DNA of 64,000 nt, taken from assembly GCF_009663685.2 (NCBI RefSeq), contig NZ_RCOG02000022.1:124558-188557 (forward strand), given 5' to 3'. This document shows, one piece after another, positions 1 through 8,859 of this stretch. The notes beneath the pieces were generated by a model that did no database searches, was not told where the DNA came from, and worked only from the letters and a program-made list of their open reading frames with translations. The translations under genes were made by a program, and so were the position numbers. The stretch is from Cupriavidus sp. U2 (lineage in GTDB: Bacteria; Pseudomonadota; Gammaproteobacteria; Burkholderiales; Burkholderiaceae). Numbering within the stretch: the stretch's first letter is position 1; every line of letters starts with the position of its first letter.

Positions 1-221
1 ACAACGTAAAGCTGCGCAACCTGCGACGCTTCCTGGAGGATGGGGATAAGACCAAGATCACGCTGCGTTTCCGCGGTCGTGAGATGGCCCACCAGGAAAT
101 TGGCGCGCGCATGCTCGAGCGTCTGAAGGCTGACCTGGAAGAACTGGGTCAGGTCGAGCAGATGCCGAAGATGGAAGGTCGCCAGATGGTGATGGTGCTG
201 GCTCCCAAGAAGAAGAAGTAA
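1..221 (+). CDS. infC: Translation initiation factor IF-3, C-terminal part
   Basis: This is the last 72 or so codons of IF-3, read in the frame that begins at base 3 and stops with TAA at 219-221. IF-3 binds the 30S subunit and checks start codon and initiator tRNA. The visible part is the C-terminal domain, with the family-typical stretch [12 protein letters not shown] near residue 20 of the fragment and a Lys-rich end (KKKK). The start lies outside the window. The infC-rpmI-rplT order that follows is the usual ribosomal operon, so identity is well supported although only about 40% of the protein is present. Confidence 0.95.
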   Translation, partial: NVKLRNLRRFLEDGDKTKITLRFRGREMAHQEIGARMLERLKADLEELGQVEQMPKMEGRQMVMVLAPKKKK

Positions 222-239
222 TTCCTGTGTGGGGCGGCG

Positions 240-264
240 GCCGGGATGCCGGGGGTATCCCGGC
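240..264 (+). promoter_or_regulatory. Stem-loop in the infC-rpmI leader
   Basis: A perfect 8-bp stem (GCCGGGAT at 240-247 paired with ATCCCGGC at 257-264) lies in the 180-nt gap between infC and rpmI. In several bacteria this leader is where L20 represses its own operon. Here I see only the hairpin, with no U-run after it, so an attenuation or L20-binding role is inference. Confidence 0.3.
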
Positions 265-401
265 GTCGCCCTGCGCGGAAATCGTGCGTGGTGTACGGGG
301 TTTGCGCCCCGGTGCCGCGTACAAAAACAAGTGGATGCGGGTTTTGCAAGTGATGGCGCCAGTCATCCACCTGCATGCATGTCATAGAGCTGGAGTTATT
401 C

Positions 402-599
402 ATGCCTAAGATGAAGACCAAGAAAAGCGCCTCCAAGCGCTTTACGGCGCGCCCGAACGGTTCGTTCAAGCGCGGCCAGGCCTTCAAGCGTCACATCCTG
501 ACGAAGAAGACCACCAAGAACAAGCGTCAACTGCGCGGCACCCAGGACGTCCATGAGACGAACCTGAAGTCCGTTCGCGCGATGATGCCTTACGCATAA
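402..599 (+). CDS. rpmI: 50S ribosomal protein L35
   Basis: A 65-residue basic protein that begins [14 protein letters not shown], the standard L35 N-terminus, and ends with the conserved VRAMMPYA-type tail. L35 is a small protein of the large ribosomal subunit. An in-frame ATG lies nine codons upstream (375), but the ATG at 402 gives the normal family length and has a GGAG ribosome-binding site at 392-395. It sits 28 bp before rplT and is surely co-transcribed with it. Confidence 0.97.
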   Translation: MPKMKTKKSASKRFTARPNGSFKRGQAFKRHILTKKTTKNKRQLRGTQDVHETNLKSVRAMMPYA

Positions 600-627
600 C
601 CCCAACCGATAACGAAAGGAGTATTAC

Positions 628-984
628 ATGCCTCGAGTAAAGCGTGGGGTCACTGCACGGGCCCGTCACAAGAAGGTTATCGACGCTGCCAAGGGTTACC
701 GCGGCCGTCGCAATAATGTCTACCGTATCGCCAAGCAGGCGGTCATGCGTGCTGGCCAGTACGCATACCGCGATCGTCGCAACAAGAAGCGCGTGTTCCG
801 CGCGCTGTGGATTGCACGTATCAATGCCGCGACGCGTGAGCATGGCATGACCTACAGCGTGTTCATGAACGGCCTGAAGAAGGCTTCGATTGAACTGGAC
901 CGCAAGGTGCTGTCGGACATGGCCATCCATGACAAGCCTGCCTTTGCCGCCATCGTCAACCAGGTGAAAGCCTCCGTTGCCTGA
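628..984 (+). CDS. rplT: 50S ribosomal protein L20
   Basis: 118 residues starting [16 protein letters not shown], the hallmark basic N-terminus of L20, with the usual family length. L20 binds 23S rRNA early in 50S assembly and represses the rpmI-rplT operon in many bacteria. A clear AAAGGAG ribosome-binding site precedes the ATG. Two hairpins follow the gene: one at 995-1015 without a U-run and a proper terminator at 1044-1072. Confidence 0.97.
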   Translation: MPRVKRGVTARARHKKVIDAAKGYRGRRNNVYRIAKQAVMRAGQYAYRDRRNKKRVFRALWIARINAATREHGMTYSVFMNGLKKASIELDRKVLSDMAIHDKPAFAAIVNQVKASVA

Positions 985-1043
985 TGGCCGTTCGGGAAGC
1001 GCGTAACGCGCTTCCGGGCAAGCACCGACCGCAAGGTCTGCTG

Positions 1044-1072
1044 AAACGGGGCTCCTCACCGAGCCCCGTTTT
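1044..1072 (+). terminator. Intrinsic terminator after rplT
   Basis: Stem AACGGGGCTC / GAGCCCCGTT with a 6-nt loop (CTCACC) followed by TTTT. A second perfect 9-bp hairpin (GGAAGCGCG-TAA-CGCGCTTCC, 995-1015) lies just upstream and lacks a U-run. Together they should end most infC-rpmI-rplT transcripts before pheS. Confidence 0.75.
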
Positions 1073-1233
1073 CATTTCGAATGCCATGCCGGACCGGGGC
1101 TTTCCCGGGCCGAGGCGGCATCCGAAATGACAATGCATCGCCGCGTGCGACCTACCGTGTATCGCGTATCGCGCCCGGCGGCAGTGCCTATCCTTCCTAT
1201 GCACCATCCACGTACCGTCCACGTATAGCCGTC

Positions 1234-2265
1234 ATGTCCCTGGATCTGGATCAAATCGTCGCCGACGCACAGGCCGCCTTCGCCGCCGCCAACGACAACG
1301 CCACGCTGGAAAACGAGAAGGCCCGCTTCCTGGGCAAGACCGGCGCGCTGACCGAACTGCTCAAGGGCCTCGGCAAGCTGGACCCGGAAGCCCGCAAGAC
1401 CGAGGGCGCCCGTATCAACCAGGTCAAGCAGCAGGTGGAGGGTGCGCTGCAGGCGCGCCGCCAGGCGCTGGCCGATGCGCTGATGAACGCACGCCTGGCC
1501 GCAGAGGCCATCGATGTGACGCTGCCGGGCCGCGCCGTGGCGCGCGGCAGCGTGCACCCGGTGATGCGTACGTGGGAGCGTGTCGAGCAGATCTTCGGTT
1601 CGATCGGCTTCGATGTGGCCGACGGCCCCGAGATCGAAACCGACTGGATGAACTTCACCGCGCTGAACAACCCGGACAACCATCCGGCACGGTCGATGCA
1701 GGACACGTTCTATGTGGACGGCCGCGACAGCGACGACAAGCTCCTGCTGCTGCGTACCCATACGAGCCCGATGCAGGTGCGCTACGCCCGCATGCACGTG
1801 CAGAAGTACGCCGGCAAGCCGATGCCGCCGATCAAGGTGATCTGCCCGGGCCGCACCTATCGCGTGGACAGCGACGCCACGCACTCGCCGATGTTCAACC
1901 AGGTGGAAGGCCTGTGGATTGGCGAGGATGTCAGCTTTGCCGACCTGAAGGGTGTCTACACCGATTTCCTGCGCAAGTTCTTCGAACGCGACGATATCCA
2001 GGTGCGCTTCCGCCCCTCGTACTTCCCGTTTACCGAGCCGTCGGCCGAAATCGACATGGCCTTCGGCAATGGCAAGTGGCTGGAAATTTCCGGCTCCGGC
2101 CAGGTTCACCCGAACGTGCTGCGGAACATGGGCCTGGACCCCGAGCGTTATATCGGCTTCGCGTTCGGCTCCGGCCTGGAGCGCCTGACGATGCTGCGCT
2201 ACGGCATCAACGACCTGCGCCTGTTCTTCGAGGGCGACGTGCGCTTCCTGCGCCAGTTCGCCTGA
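1234..2265 (+). CDS. pheS: Phenylalanine--tRNA ligase alpha subunit
   Basis: The catalytic alpha subunit of the alpha2-beta2 phenylalanyl-tRNA synthetase, cytoplasmic. The 343-residue product starts [13 protein letters not shown] with the N-terminal coiled-coil arm that holds tRNA (about residues 1-85). The class II aminoacylation core follows, with motif 2 around [14 protein letters not shown] and motif 3 at [15 protein letters not shown]. An upstream in-frame ATG at 1084 would add 51 unmatched residues starting at the edge of the rplT terminator, so the ATG at 1234 is preferred. It is followed 66 bp later by pheT, the beta subunit, as in nearly all bacteria. Confidence 0.96.
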   Translation: MSLDLDQIVADAQAAFAAANDNATLENEKARFLGKTGALTELLKGLGKLDPEARKTEGARINQVKQQVEGALQARRQALADALMNARLAAEAIDVTLPGRAVARGSVHPVMRTWERVEQIFGSIGFDVADGPEIETDWMNFTALNNPDNHPARSMQDTFYVDGRDSDDKLLLLRTHTSPMQVRYARMHVQKYAGKPMPPIKVICPGRTYRVDSDATHSPMFNQVEGLWIGEDVSFADLKGVYTDFLRKFFERDDIQVRFRPSYFPFTEPSAEIDMAFGNGKWLEISGSGQVHPNVLRNMGLDPERYIGFAFGSGLERLTMLRYGINDLRLFFEGDVRFLRQFA

Positions 2266-2331
2266 TCGTCGCAGGCCGCTGCCCGCATATCGTCAAAGAC
2301 ATCACAGAATACCTACCGGATCAGAAGCGCC

Positions 2332-4779
2332 ATGCAATTCTCGGAATCCTGGCTTCGCACATTCGCCAATCCTGAAAAGATCTCGACCGACGCGCTGTCG
2401 CACAGCCTGACGATGGCCGGCCTCGAAGTGGAAGAGGTTGGCCCGGTTGCGCCGCCGTTCAACAAGATCGTGGTGGCCAGCGTGCTGGCGACCGAACGTC
2501 ATCCCAATGCCGACCGCCTGAACGTTTGCCAGGTGGACGCCGGCACCGGCGAGACGCTGCAGATCGTTTGCGGCGCGCCCAACGTGAAGCCGGGTATCAA
2601 GGTGCCGTGCGCGCTGGTGGGCGCCGTGCTGCCGCCGGCCGAAGAGGGCGGCAAGCCGTTCGAGATCAAGGTGGGCAAGCTCCGGGGCGTGGACAGCTTC
2701 GGCATGCTGTGCTCGGCCCGCGAACTGAAGCTGTCGGAAGACCACGGCGGCCTGCTGGTGCTGCCGGACGACGCGCCGGTGGGCCAGGACATCCGCCAGT
2801 ACCTGGACCTGGACGACCAGGTCTTCACGATCAAGCTGACGCCAAACAAGGCGGACTGCCTGTCGATCCACGGCGTGGCGCGCGAGGTGTCGGCCCTGAC
2901 CGGTGCCGTGCTGACGCTGCCCGAGATGTCGCCGGTGGCCGTGACGCTGCAGGACAAGCTGCCGGTCAGGATCTCGGCGCCCGACCTGTGCGGCCGTTTC
3001 TCGGGCCGCATCATCCGCGGCGTGAACGCCCGCGCGGCCACGCCGGCCTGGATGGTGCAGCGCCTGGAGCGTTCGGGCCAGCGCAGCATCTCGGCACTGG
3101 TCGATATCTCCAATTACGTGATGCTCGAACTGGGCCGTCCGTCGCACGTGTTCGACCTGGACAAGATCCACGGCGGGCTGGACGTGCGCTGGGGCCGCAA
3201 GGGCGAACAGCTCAAGCTGCTGAACGGCAATACCGTCGAGGTGGACGAGCAGGTTGGCGTGATTTCCGACGACAAGGAAATCGAAAGCCTGGCGGGCATC
3301 ATGGGCGGCGACAGCACTGCCGTGTCGCTGGACACCACGAACATCTATCTGGAAGCCGCGTTCTGGTGGCCCAATGCCATCCAGGGCCGCGCGCGCCGCT
3401 ACAACTTCTCGACCGATGCCGCCCATCGGTTCGAGCGTGGCGTGGACTACGCCACCACGGTCGAGCACATCGAACGCATCAGCGCGCTGATTCTTGAGAT
3501 CTGCGGCGGCCAGGCCGGCCCCGTGGACGACCAGATCGTCAACCTGCCGCAGCGCAAGCCGGTGGCCCTGCGCGTGGCGCGCGCCGAGCGCGTGTTGGGT
3601 ATCGAACTGTCGTCGGCCGAGATTGCCGATGTGTTCCAGCGCCTGAAACTGCCGTTCACGCGTTCGCAGGGCGCGGATGGCGAGGTGTTCGAGGTTACGC
3701 CGCCGAGCTATCGCTTCGACATCGAGATCGAGGAAGACCTGATCGAGGAAGTGGCACGGATCTACGGCTTCGAGCGTATCGTGGCCCGTCCGCCGATCGC
3801 CGAGAGCGAAATGCGCCCGACCAACGAAGGCCGCCGCTCGCAGCACGTGGTGCGCCACGCGCTGGCCGCGCGCGACTTCAACGAAGTGATCAACTTCGCC
3901 TTCGTGGAAGAGCAGTGGGAGCGCGACTTTGCCGCCAATGACAACCCGATTCGCCTGCTGAACCCGATCGCGAGCCAACTGGCCGTGATGCGTTCGACGC
4001 TGATCGGTGGCCTGGTCGACAAGGTGCGCTACAACCTCAACCGCAAGGCGGCGCGCGTGCGCCTGTTCGAGGTGGGCCGCGTGTTCCATCGCGACCCCAG
4101 CGTGGCCGATGGCGGCCTGACCGTGGCCGGCTACCGCCAGCCGATGATGGCAGCGGGCATCGCGTACGGCCCGGCATTCGAGGAGCAATGGGGTGTGGCA
4201 ACGCGCCCGGTGGACTTCTTCGACATCAAGGGTGACGTGGAGGCGCTGTTCCATCCGCGCACGCCGCGCTTCGAGCCGGTGGCGCATCCCGCGCTGCACC
4301 CGGGCCGCGCCGCGCGCGTGATCGTCGATGGCAAGTCCGTGGGCGTGGTGGGTGAAATTCACCCGCGCTGGCTGCAGGAGTATGAGCTGACCAACGCGCC
4401 GGCGGTGTTCGAGCTGGAACTTGACGCGCTGCGCGACGTGGGCCTGCCGGTCTACACGGAAATCTCCAAGTTCCCGGCCGCCGTGCGTGACCTGGCCGTG
4501 GTGGTCAAGCAGCAGGTGCGCGTGCAGGACATGATCGATGCCATGCGCGCGGCGCTGGACAAGGCCGGCTCGGGCCACTTTGTCCAGAGCCTGGTTCTGT
4601 TTGACGAGTTCCGTCCCAAGGCGGCGTCGGCGTCAATTGGCGCCGACGAGAAAAGTCTTGCCTTCCGGGTAACGTTGCAAGATACTGGGGCGACCCTCCA
4701 GGACGAGACAGTCGACAGCGCGGTGCGTTGCATGGTCGATGCGCTGACAGCGGGCTTTGATGCCCGCCTGCGCGGCTGA
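2332..4779 (+). CDS. pheT: Phenylalanine--tRNA ligase beta subunit
   Basis: An 815-residue beta subunit of PheRS, close to the usual 800. From the N-terminus it shows the EMAP/OB-type tRNA-binding domain (about 40-150, with [13 protein letters not shown] and [12 protein letters not shown]), B3/B4 editing domain (about 210-380), B5 (about 400-475), the catalytic-like core and a C-terminal ferredoxin-fold anticodon-binding domain (about 720-815, [12 protein letters not shown]). It pairs with PheS made from the gene just upstream. No truncation or frameshift is visible. Confidence 0.96.
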   Translation: MQFSESWLRTFANPEKISTDALSHSLTMAGLEVEEVGPVAPPFNKIVVASVLATERHPNADRLNVCQVDAGTGETLQIVCGAPNVKPGIKVPCALVGAVLPPAEEGGKPFEIKVGKLRGVDSFGMLCSARELKLSEDHGGLLVLPDDAPVGQDIRQYLDLDDQVFTIKLTPNKADCLSIHGVAREVSALTGAVLTLPEMSPVAVTLQDKLPVRISAPDLCGRFSGRIIRGVNARAATPAWMVQRLERSGQRSISALVDISNYVMLELGRPSHVFDLDKIHGGLDVRWGRKGEQLKLLNGNTVEVDEQVGVISDDKEIESLAGIMGGDSTAVSLDTTNIYLEAAFWWPNAIQGRARRYNFSTDAAHRFERGVDYATTVEHIERISALILEICGGQAGPVDDQIVNLPQRKPVALRVARAERVLGIELSSAEIADVFQRLKLPFTRSQGADGEVFEVTPPSYRFDIEIEEDLIEEVARIYGFERIVARPPIAESEMRPTNEGRRSQHVVRHALAARDFNEVINFAFVEEQWERDFAANDNPIRLLNPIASQLAVMRSTLIGGLVDKVRYNLNRKAARVRLFEVGRVFHRDPSVADGGLTVAGYRQPMMAAGIAYGPAFEEQWGVATRPVDFFDIKGDVEALFHPRTPRFEPVAHPALHPGRAARVIVDGKSVGVVGEIHPRWLQEYELTNAPAVFELELDALRDVGLPVYTEISKFPAAVRDLAVVVKQQVRVQDMIDAMRAALDKAGSGHFVQSLVLFDEFRPKAASASIGADEKSLAFRVTLQDTGATLQDETVDSAVRCMVDALTAGFDARLRG

Positions 4780-4854
4780 GCCACCATCGCAGTTGGAGCG
4801 CCCGGGCACAGCTCCCGGGCGGATCGCCAGACAGATGCAAGAGAGCGATCAAGG

Positions 4855-5271
4855 ATGAACGATCGAGACGCGATTTCCATGAATGCTGCAGACCTGGGTG
4901 AGGCAAGCGACCGGCATGCTGCCTCCTTCGACGATGCATCGCCGGAAGCCCGCGCTACCGAGGTGCCTACCCTGACCAAGGCCGAACTCGCAGAAATGCT
5001 ATTCGACCAGGTTGGCCTGAACAAGCGCGAATCGAAGGATATGGTCGAGGCTTTCTTCGACGTGATTCGCGAAGCCTTGGAGAAGGGCGACAGCGTGAAG
5101 CTGTCCGGCTTCGGCAACTTCCAGTTGCGCGACAAGGCGCAACGTCCCGGCCGCAATCCCAAGACGGGCGAGATCATTCCGATCACCGCGCGCCGTGTGG
5201 TGACGTTCCACGCCAGCCAGAAGCTCAAGAGCCTGGTCGAGGAACGCGCCGACGTGGCGCTTCCGGGCTGA
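4855..5271 (+). CDS. ihfA: Integration host factor subunit alpha
   Basis: IHF alpha, a DNA-bending nucleoid protein that forms a heterodimer with IhfB. The conserved domain runs from about residue 39 ([20 protein letters not shown]) to the end and includes the DNA-contacting arm [14 protein letters not shown] and the family pattern [12 protein letters not shown]. The N-terminal 38 residues are an extra, acidic extension; a second in-frame ATG lies at 4879, so the exact start is uncertain. Its place after pheT matches many beta- and gamma-proteobacteria. IHF could also assist the integrase of the adjacent prophage. Confidence 0.94.
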   Translation: MNDRDAISMNAADLGEASDRHAASFDDASPEARATEVPTLTKAELAEMLFDQVGLNKRESKDMVEAFFDVIREALEKGDSVKLSGFGNFQLRDKAQRPGRNPKTGEIIPITARRVVTFHASQKLKSLVEERADVALPG

Positions 5272-5283
5272 CGACGTGGCAGC

Positions 5284-5304
5284 ACTGACGCCCCGCGCGT
5301 CAGT
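5284..5304 (+). terminator. Hairpin downstream of ihfA
   Basis: Perfect 8-bp stem ACTGACGC / GCGTCAGT with a 5-nt loop just after the ihfA stop. No U-run follows, so it may stabilise the 3' end rather than terminate. The rest of the gap to 5467 shows no gene. Confidence 0.4.
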
Positions 5305-5467
5305 TGCCTGCCGAACGATGATCGTCGCGGCGCACAGACACCTGTATCAATTTGCCACATCGGTTGGATTGCCCGGGGCGGTGGCTATCTGTATCCTGCA
5401 ATGCCGCGCGCGCGTCGCGCCAACCGCGTCTGGCCCCCGAGGGGGCTGACATCAGCTTCTCCATCGC

Positions 5468-5905
5468 ATGACGGAAAAATCCAGCGAGCGCGTCTCGCTG
5501 CCGCCGATTCCCGCAAAACGCTATTTCACGATTGGTGAAGTCAGCGAGCTTTGCGCCGTCAAGCCGCACGTCCTGCGTTACTGGGAGCAGGAGTTCACGC
5601 AGCTCAAGCCCGTGAAGCGCCGCGGCAATCGCCGCTACTACCAGCACCATGAAGTCCTGCTGATCCGGCGGATTCGCGAACTGCTCTACGAGCAAGGCTT
5701 CACGATCAACGGTGCGCGCAATCGGCTGGACGAAGGGCGTCATCATGGCGTCGGAGCAGCCGTGCCGGACGAAGCCGTCGCGGCGCAGCCCGACGCGGCA
5801 GTGCAACCGCCGGTGCTGTCGGTCGACCTGAACACGCTGCGCGGCGACCTGGTGGAAGTCCAGCATCTGCTGGCGCAACTGAAGCAAATCGCGAAGCCCG
5901 AATAA
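5468..5905 (+). CDS. MerR-family transcriptional regulator
   Basis: 145 residues with an N-terminal MerR-type winged helix (about 19-85): KRYFTIGEVSELCAVKPHVLRYWEQEF followed by the RRYY wing motif. The C-terminal part is short, lacks the Cys pattern of metal-sensing MerR proteins, and ends in a likely dimer helix (VDLNTLRGDLVEVQHLLAQL). It follows ihfA, a placement that recurs in Burkholderiaceae, and its ligand or target is unknown. The protein would act as a DNA-binding dimer in the cytoplasm. Confidence 0.85.
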   Translation: MTEKSSERVSLPPIPAKRYFTIGEVSELCAVKPHVLRYWEQEFTQLKPVKRRGNRRYYQHHEVLLIRRIRELLYEQGFTINGARNRLDEGRHHGVGAAVPDEAVAAQPDAAVQPPVLSVDLNTLRGDLVEVQHLLAQLKQIAKPE

Positions 5906-5961
5906 ATTCACTGCAAACCACTAGCCATTACGGTCGGCTCTGATATAATCTCGTTCTTCTT

Positions 5962-6043
<82 letters not shown>

Positions 6044-6045
<2 letters not shown>

Positions 6046-6085
6046 GCCCGCACAATCAACAGGTTGTGCGGGCTTCGTCTTTTTT
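6044..6085 (+). terminator. Phage-borne terminator for tRNA-Pro
   Basis: A 12-bp stem (AAGCCCGCACAA / TTGTGCGGGCTT) followed by CGTCTTTTTT. It lies just inside attL, so it comes from the phage. The host-type counterpart, of the same design but different loop side, is at 50184-50224. Confidence 0.85.
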
Positions 6086-6107
6086 GATTCCCGCCTTTCG
6101 ATGCCGA

Positions 6108-6128
6108 ATATTGGACGGTGTCCAATAT
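6108..6128. promoter_or_regulatory. Perfect palindrome, candidate integrase arm site (left)
   Basis: ATATTGGAC-GGT-GTCCAATAT: 9-bp perfect arms with a 3-nt centre, 63 bp inside attL. The core GTGTCCAA (6118-6125) also occurs near attR at 50003-50010 and, inverted, at 50072-50079; a one-mismatch inverted copy is at 6162-6169. The pattern suggests arm-type integrase/excisionase sites. An operator for the next gene is the alternative. Confidence 0.4.
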
Positions 6129-6182
6129 GATGTCCCGTGCAGCCTATGATCGAATCCCAAATTGGTCACGTTTGAGGGTGTG

Positions 6183-6989
6183 ATGAAAGCGGAATTGCTT
6201 CGGCCAGTCGACCTTAAACTAACGCGCGCTGCCGTTCAATTGGCTGTTCTCGCCGATTCTATGCAACGGTGGGCCGCCGGCAGCCAGTTAGCGCACAAGG
6301 GTGAGCTTCTGGATGGCCGATTGGGCTTTCGCATAACCATAGCGGAGTGGGAGGTTACGCCTCCGATCGAAGAGTGGGGCCTGCTCGTAGGCGAATTGGT
6401 GCACAACCTTAGAACTAGCCTCGACAACCTCGCCTACGCACTTGCCTGTGTGCGACAGAATCCACCGGCGCGACCATGGGAACTTGCGTATCCAATTTTC
6501 GGCGATCAGGCTGACTTTGATCGCAGAGGGCGGCGTGGACTTAACCTGTTGCCGGACGCAGCAGCTCAGTTGATCGAGCATATTCAGCCTTTTCAGCGCG
6601 AAGTGTGGCCCTGGGATGTACCAGAATTCCATCCCCTGATGATGCTGCAGCGGCTGAGCAACAGTGACAAACACCGACTTCCCAAAATTGCTGTGGTAGT
6701 GCCACAGGAAATGAAGCCCCGTTGCACTTTGGAGTTTCACTCAGACGAGGAAGCGCGCGCGCAGGATATTGAGGGTGGCACTACCATTTGGGGCGGACCG
6801 ATCGAACCTGGCGTGGTGCTGTTTGAGCTTCGGACTACAGCACCGATCAAAAAAGTGGATTTTCAGTTTGAAGGGAAATTCGCTGTTTCGTTGGAAGAGG
6901 AACACCGTGCTCCCGCCCCGGAGGTATTGGGCAACATACTGAGCCATATCCACGAGGTGGTGGGCTTGTTCAGGCATCATTTCGCGTAG
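6183..6989 (+). CDS. Unknown accessory protein next to attL
   Basis: A 268-residue soluble protein without signal peptide or membrane segment. ATG 6183 is chosen because GAGG lies five bases before it; TTG 6162 and GTG 6180 are in frame. Notable blocks are LVHNLRTSLDNLAYALA (about residue 70-95) and LSNSDKHRLP (about 155). These resemble a widespread family of bacterial proteins of unknown function with a conserved LR-x2-LD helix and N-x-DKHR motif; that is recall, not a search. The gene is visibly less G+C-rich than the host genes and converges on the integrase gene. It looks like prophage cargo rather than a phage function. A defence role is possible but unproven. Confidence 0.6.
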   Translation: MKAELLRPVDLKLTRAAVQLAVLADSMQRWAAGSQLAHKGELLDGRLGFRITIAEWEVTPPIEEWGLLVGELVHNLRTSLDNLAYALACVRQNPPARPWELAYPIFGDQADFDRRGRRGLNLLPDAAAQLIEHIQPFQREVWPWDVPEFHPLMMLQRLSNSDKHRLPKIAVVVPQEMKPRCTLEFHSDEEARAQDIEGGTTIWGGPIEPGVVLFELRTTAPIKKVDFQFEGKFAVSLEEEHRAPAPEVLGNILSHIHEVVGLFRHHFA

Positions 6990-7009
6990 ACCACAACAGT
7001 AATTGGGCG

Positions 7010-8134
7010 CTATGCCGCCGGTAACGTTAGCTTGACGGTGGACAAGGGCACGTCCCGCTGCTTAATGTACCCCTCGGTCGTTGCCCTATCGGCGTGGGCA
7101 CCGGCCACCTGCAAGGCCTCAATGTCGTAGCCCGCGCGCTTCGCATCCGTCAGCGCCTTCGCCCGAATATCCTTCACCACGTAGTCCTTGTCGCCCAGCT
7201 TTGCGCGCTCCAGCGCGTCGCGCCATGCTTCGCGGCAGGCGGCCGCTGTCTTCGGCTTGCCCTGGCGGTTCACCACCACATAGTCGTCGGCCGTCAGGGT
7301 GCGCACCTTGGCCCCGCGCGCAACCGTCTTGGCGCGGCGCAGCACCCGTGCGATCTCGGGCGTGATCGGCCAGTCTACGGCTTGGCCGGTGCTTTTAGCC
7401 GTCTTGGTCGGCTTAAACCGGATCACGCCTGCCAGCTCGTCCACCTGCGACCAGCGCAGCTCTCGGATGTCGGTCGACCGCTGGCAGGTCAGGTAGCACA
7501 GGTCGACGAAGACCTGCATCTCCGGCCCGGTTGGCACCTTCGCCTCGACCTCCACCTCCTGCCCGTCTTTCATCCGTTTGTACCTGTAGACCGACAAGGC
7601 GTCACGGATGGCCACGAAGTGTGCGTGCGGGATGTACACGTCCCGGCCCTTGGGCTTCGACACCTTCACTTCCCGGCATGGGTTGGCGGTGGCATGGCGC
7701 CGGCGTACCGCCCATGAGAAGAAGGCCGACAGCCAACCCTTCATGGCTGTCTGGGTCGCTGGCTTGTCCGACCATTCGGCGATCAGGAAGTCCTCGATCA
7801 CGCCGGCGTCGACCTGGGCGATGTCGTAATTCTGGAAGGCGGTGCGGCACTGCGCGCCGCGGCGCTCCCATTCGTCCCGGAACGATTCGGCGTAGCCGCC
7901 CTTGAACTGCTCGATGTAGACCTTTACCAGGCGGGACATGCTGCCCTCCAGGCCGTCCGCCTCCACCTTCCGCTTCTCGATGGTCAGGCGTTCGAGCATG
8001 CGCGTCTCGCCTTCCTCCACGCGGCACAGCTTGATCCACTTCTCGTCGGTGTTCCGGACCCAGAAATAGCTGTTGCGGCGGATGTACACCCGACTGGGCA
8101 GACCATCCAGCTTTGTGCGACGACGTGCGTTCAT
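7010..8134 (-). CDS. int: Tyrosine-type phage integrase
   Basis: 374 residues, reading from ATG at 8134. The first ~70 residues form the arm-binding region, about 75-150 the core-binding (SAM-like) domain, and about 165-374 the catalytic domain. Catalytic residues visible are Arg219 (TCQRSTDIRELRW), a Lys in KPTKTAK (243-247), Arg324 in KDIR, His347 in GAHADR and the nucleophile Tyr356 (EGYIKQR). The first His of the usual H-x-x-R box is Lys321 here, a variation known in some phage integrases. It catalyses integration at tRNA-Pro. Its start overlaps the stop of the upstream gene (ATGA), so it is translated as the last gene of the leftward early operon. Confidence 0.95.
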   Translation of the reverse strand: MNARRRTKLDGLPSRVYIRRNSYFWVRNTDEKWIKLCRVEEGETRMLERLTIEKRKVEADGLEGSMSRLVKVYIEQFKGGYAESFRDEWERRGAQCRTAFQNYDIAQVDAGVIEDFLIAEWSDKPATQTAMKGWLSAFFSWAVRRRHATANPCREVKVSKPKGRDVYIPHAHFVAIRDALSVYRYKRMKDGQEVEVEAKVPTGPEMQVFVDLCYLTCQRSTDIRELRWSQVDELAGVIRFKPTKTAKSTGQAVDWPITPEIARVLRRAKTVARGAKVRTLTADDYVVVNRQGKPKTAAACREAWRDALERAKLGDKDYVVKDIRAKALTDAKRAGYDIEALQVAGAHADRATTEGYIKQRDVPLSTVKLTLPAA

Positions 8135-8370
8135 GCTGCCTTCCGGAGAGGGACCAGGGCGGGGCGCTGGTTGGTCTCGGCCGTCGGCAGCACGCCGGCG
8201 CGCTTCGCCTGCAGAGCTTCGAATGCTGCCCAGGTCATGATGATGCGCCGGTCTGCCCGCTGCACCGGCGTCACGCCAAAATGGCGCTCGAACCACAGCA
8301 TTTGCAGCTTGGGCCGCTTCAGGCCGGTCACGTCACGCAGGTCCTGCTCGCTCATCAGTCGGTTGTCCAT
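8131..8370 (-). CDS. DUF4224-like small protein, excisionase candidate
   Basis: 79 residues from ATG 8370, which has GGGAG seven bases upstream; a TTG at 8427 would add 19 residues but has no ribosome-binding site. The N-terminus MDNRLMSEQDLRDVTGLKRPKLQ matches the pattern of DUF4224 proteins (an L-T-x-E-E-L-x-x-L-TG-YK/RP helix-turn-helix), which commonly sit just before phage integrases. It overlaps int by four bases. Excisionase or recombination directionality function is inferred from size, fold pattern and place. Confidence 0.65.
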   Translation of the reverse strand: MDNRLMSEQDLRDVTGLKRPKLQMLWFERHFGVTPVQRADRRIIMTWAAFEALQAKRAGVLPTAETNQRPALVPLRKAA

Positions 8371-8427
8371 TTGCTGCTCCCAGAGTCGCCGGGTCGTTTC
8401 GATAATGCGCGCTGCTGTTTCGGTCAA

Positions 8428-8859
8428 TTATTGGTTCTGAATAATTTGGGATAAAACGTCGGCCGGCACTTCGAAGAAGCCCAGGCGACCGGCCAGCGGC
8501 GTGAAGGGCAGGGGCTGGGCGCCGCGCAGGGCGAAGCCGTGGCAGCCCGGCATGTGCCAGTACGAAGTCCGGCGTTCTGGCGGCACGCAGCCGGCGACCT
8601 CGGTCATGCCGACGATGCCGCCGCGCTGCAGATCCTCCAAACGGGGGAAGTGGGCTCGGATGCCGGCCTGGTCAAACATCAGCAGCGCCGCGCTGTACTC
8701 CAGCCGGGTCATGCCCTTGGCCGCATGGATCAGCACCGGCCCACGGAACCGCGTGGCCCACGACCGGTTCTCGATGTCCTTGCGGCCGTTGACGATCAGC
8801 CAGGCCCACGGCTGGCGGATGGATAGGGCTTTGGTGGGAAGGGGACGAGCCAGCGTCAT
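8428..8859 (-). CDS. ASCH-domain protein
   Basis: 143 residues from ATG 8859, overlapping the stop of the methylase gene (ATGA). The N-terminal half reads KALSIRQPWAWLIVNGRKDIENRSW, the signature start of ASCH domains (PUA-like beta-barrels that bind nucleic acid; one family, YqfB, hydrolyses N4-acetylcytidine). Further blocks are GPVLIHAAKG and GGIVGMTEVAGCV. Phage ASCH proteins mostly have no assigned role. Lying between a DNA methylase and the integrase, it may recognise modified or phage nucleic acid; that is inference. Confidence 0.75.
   Translation of the reverse strand: MTLARPLPTKALSIRQPWAWLIVNGRKDIENRSWATRFRGPVLIHAAKGMTRLEYSAALLMFDQAGIRAHFPRLEDLQRGGIVGMTEVAGCVPPERRTSYWHMPGCHGFALRGAQPLPFTPLAGRLGFFEVPADVLSQIIQNQ

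Noticed and set aside
1084-1233. Longer pheS starting at ATG 1084
   Set aside because: The added residues do not look like PheS and begin right after the rplT terminator; ATG 1234 gives normal length.
2302-4578. A 758-codon open frame on the minus strand
   Set aside because: Antisense shadow of pheT, compositionally odd (His/Arg/Val) and without ribosome-binding site.
8371-8427. Longer DUF4224-like gene from TTG 8427
   Set aside because: TTG start has no ribosome-binding site; ATG 8370 has GGGAG at good spacing and still includes the full domain.
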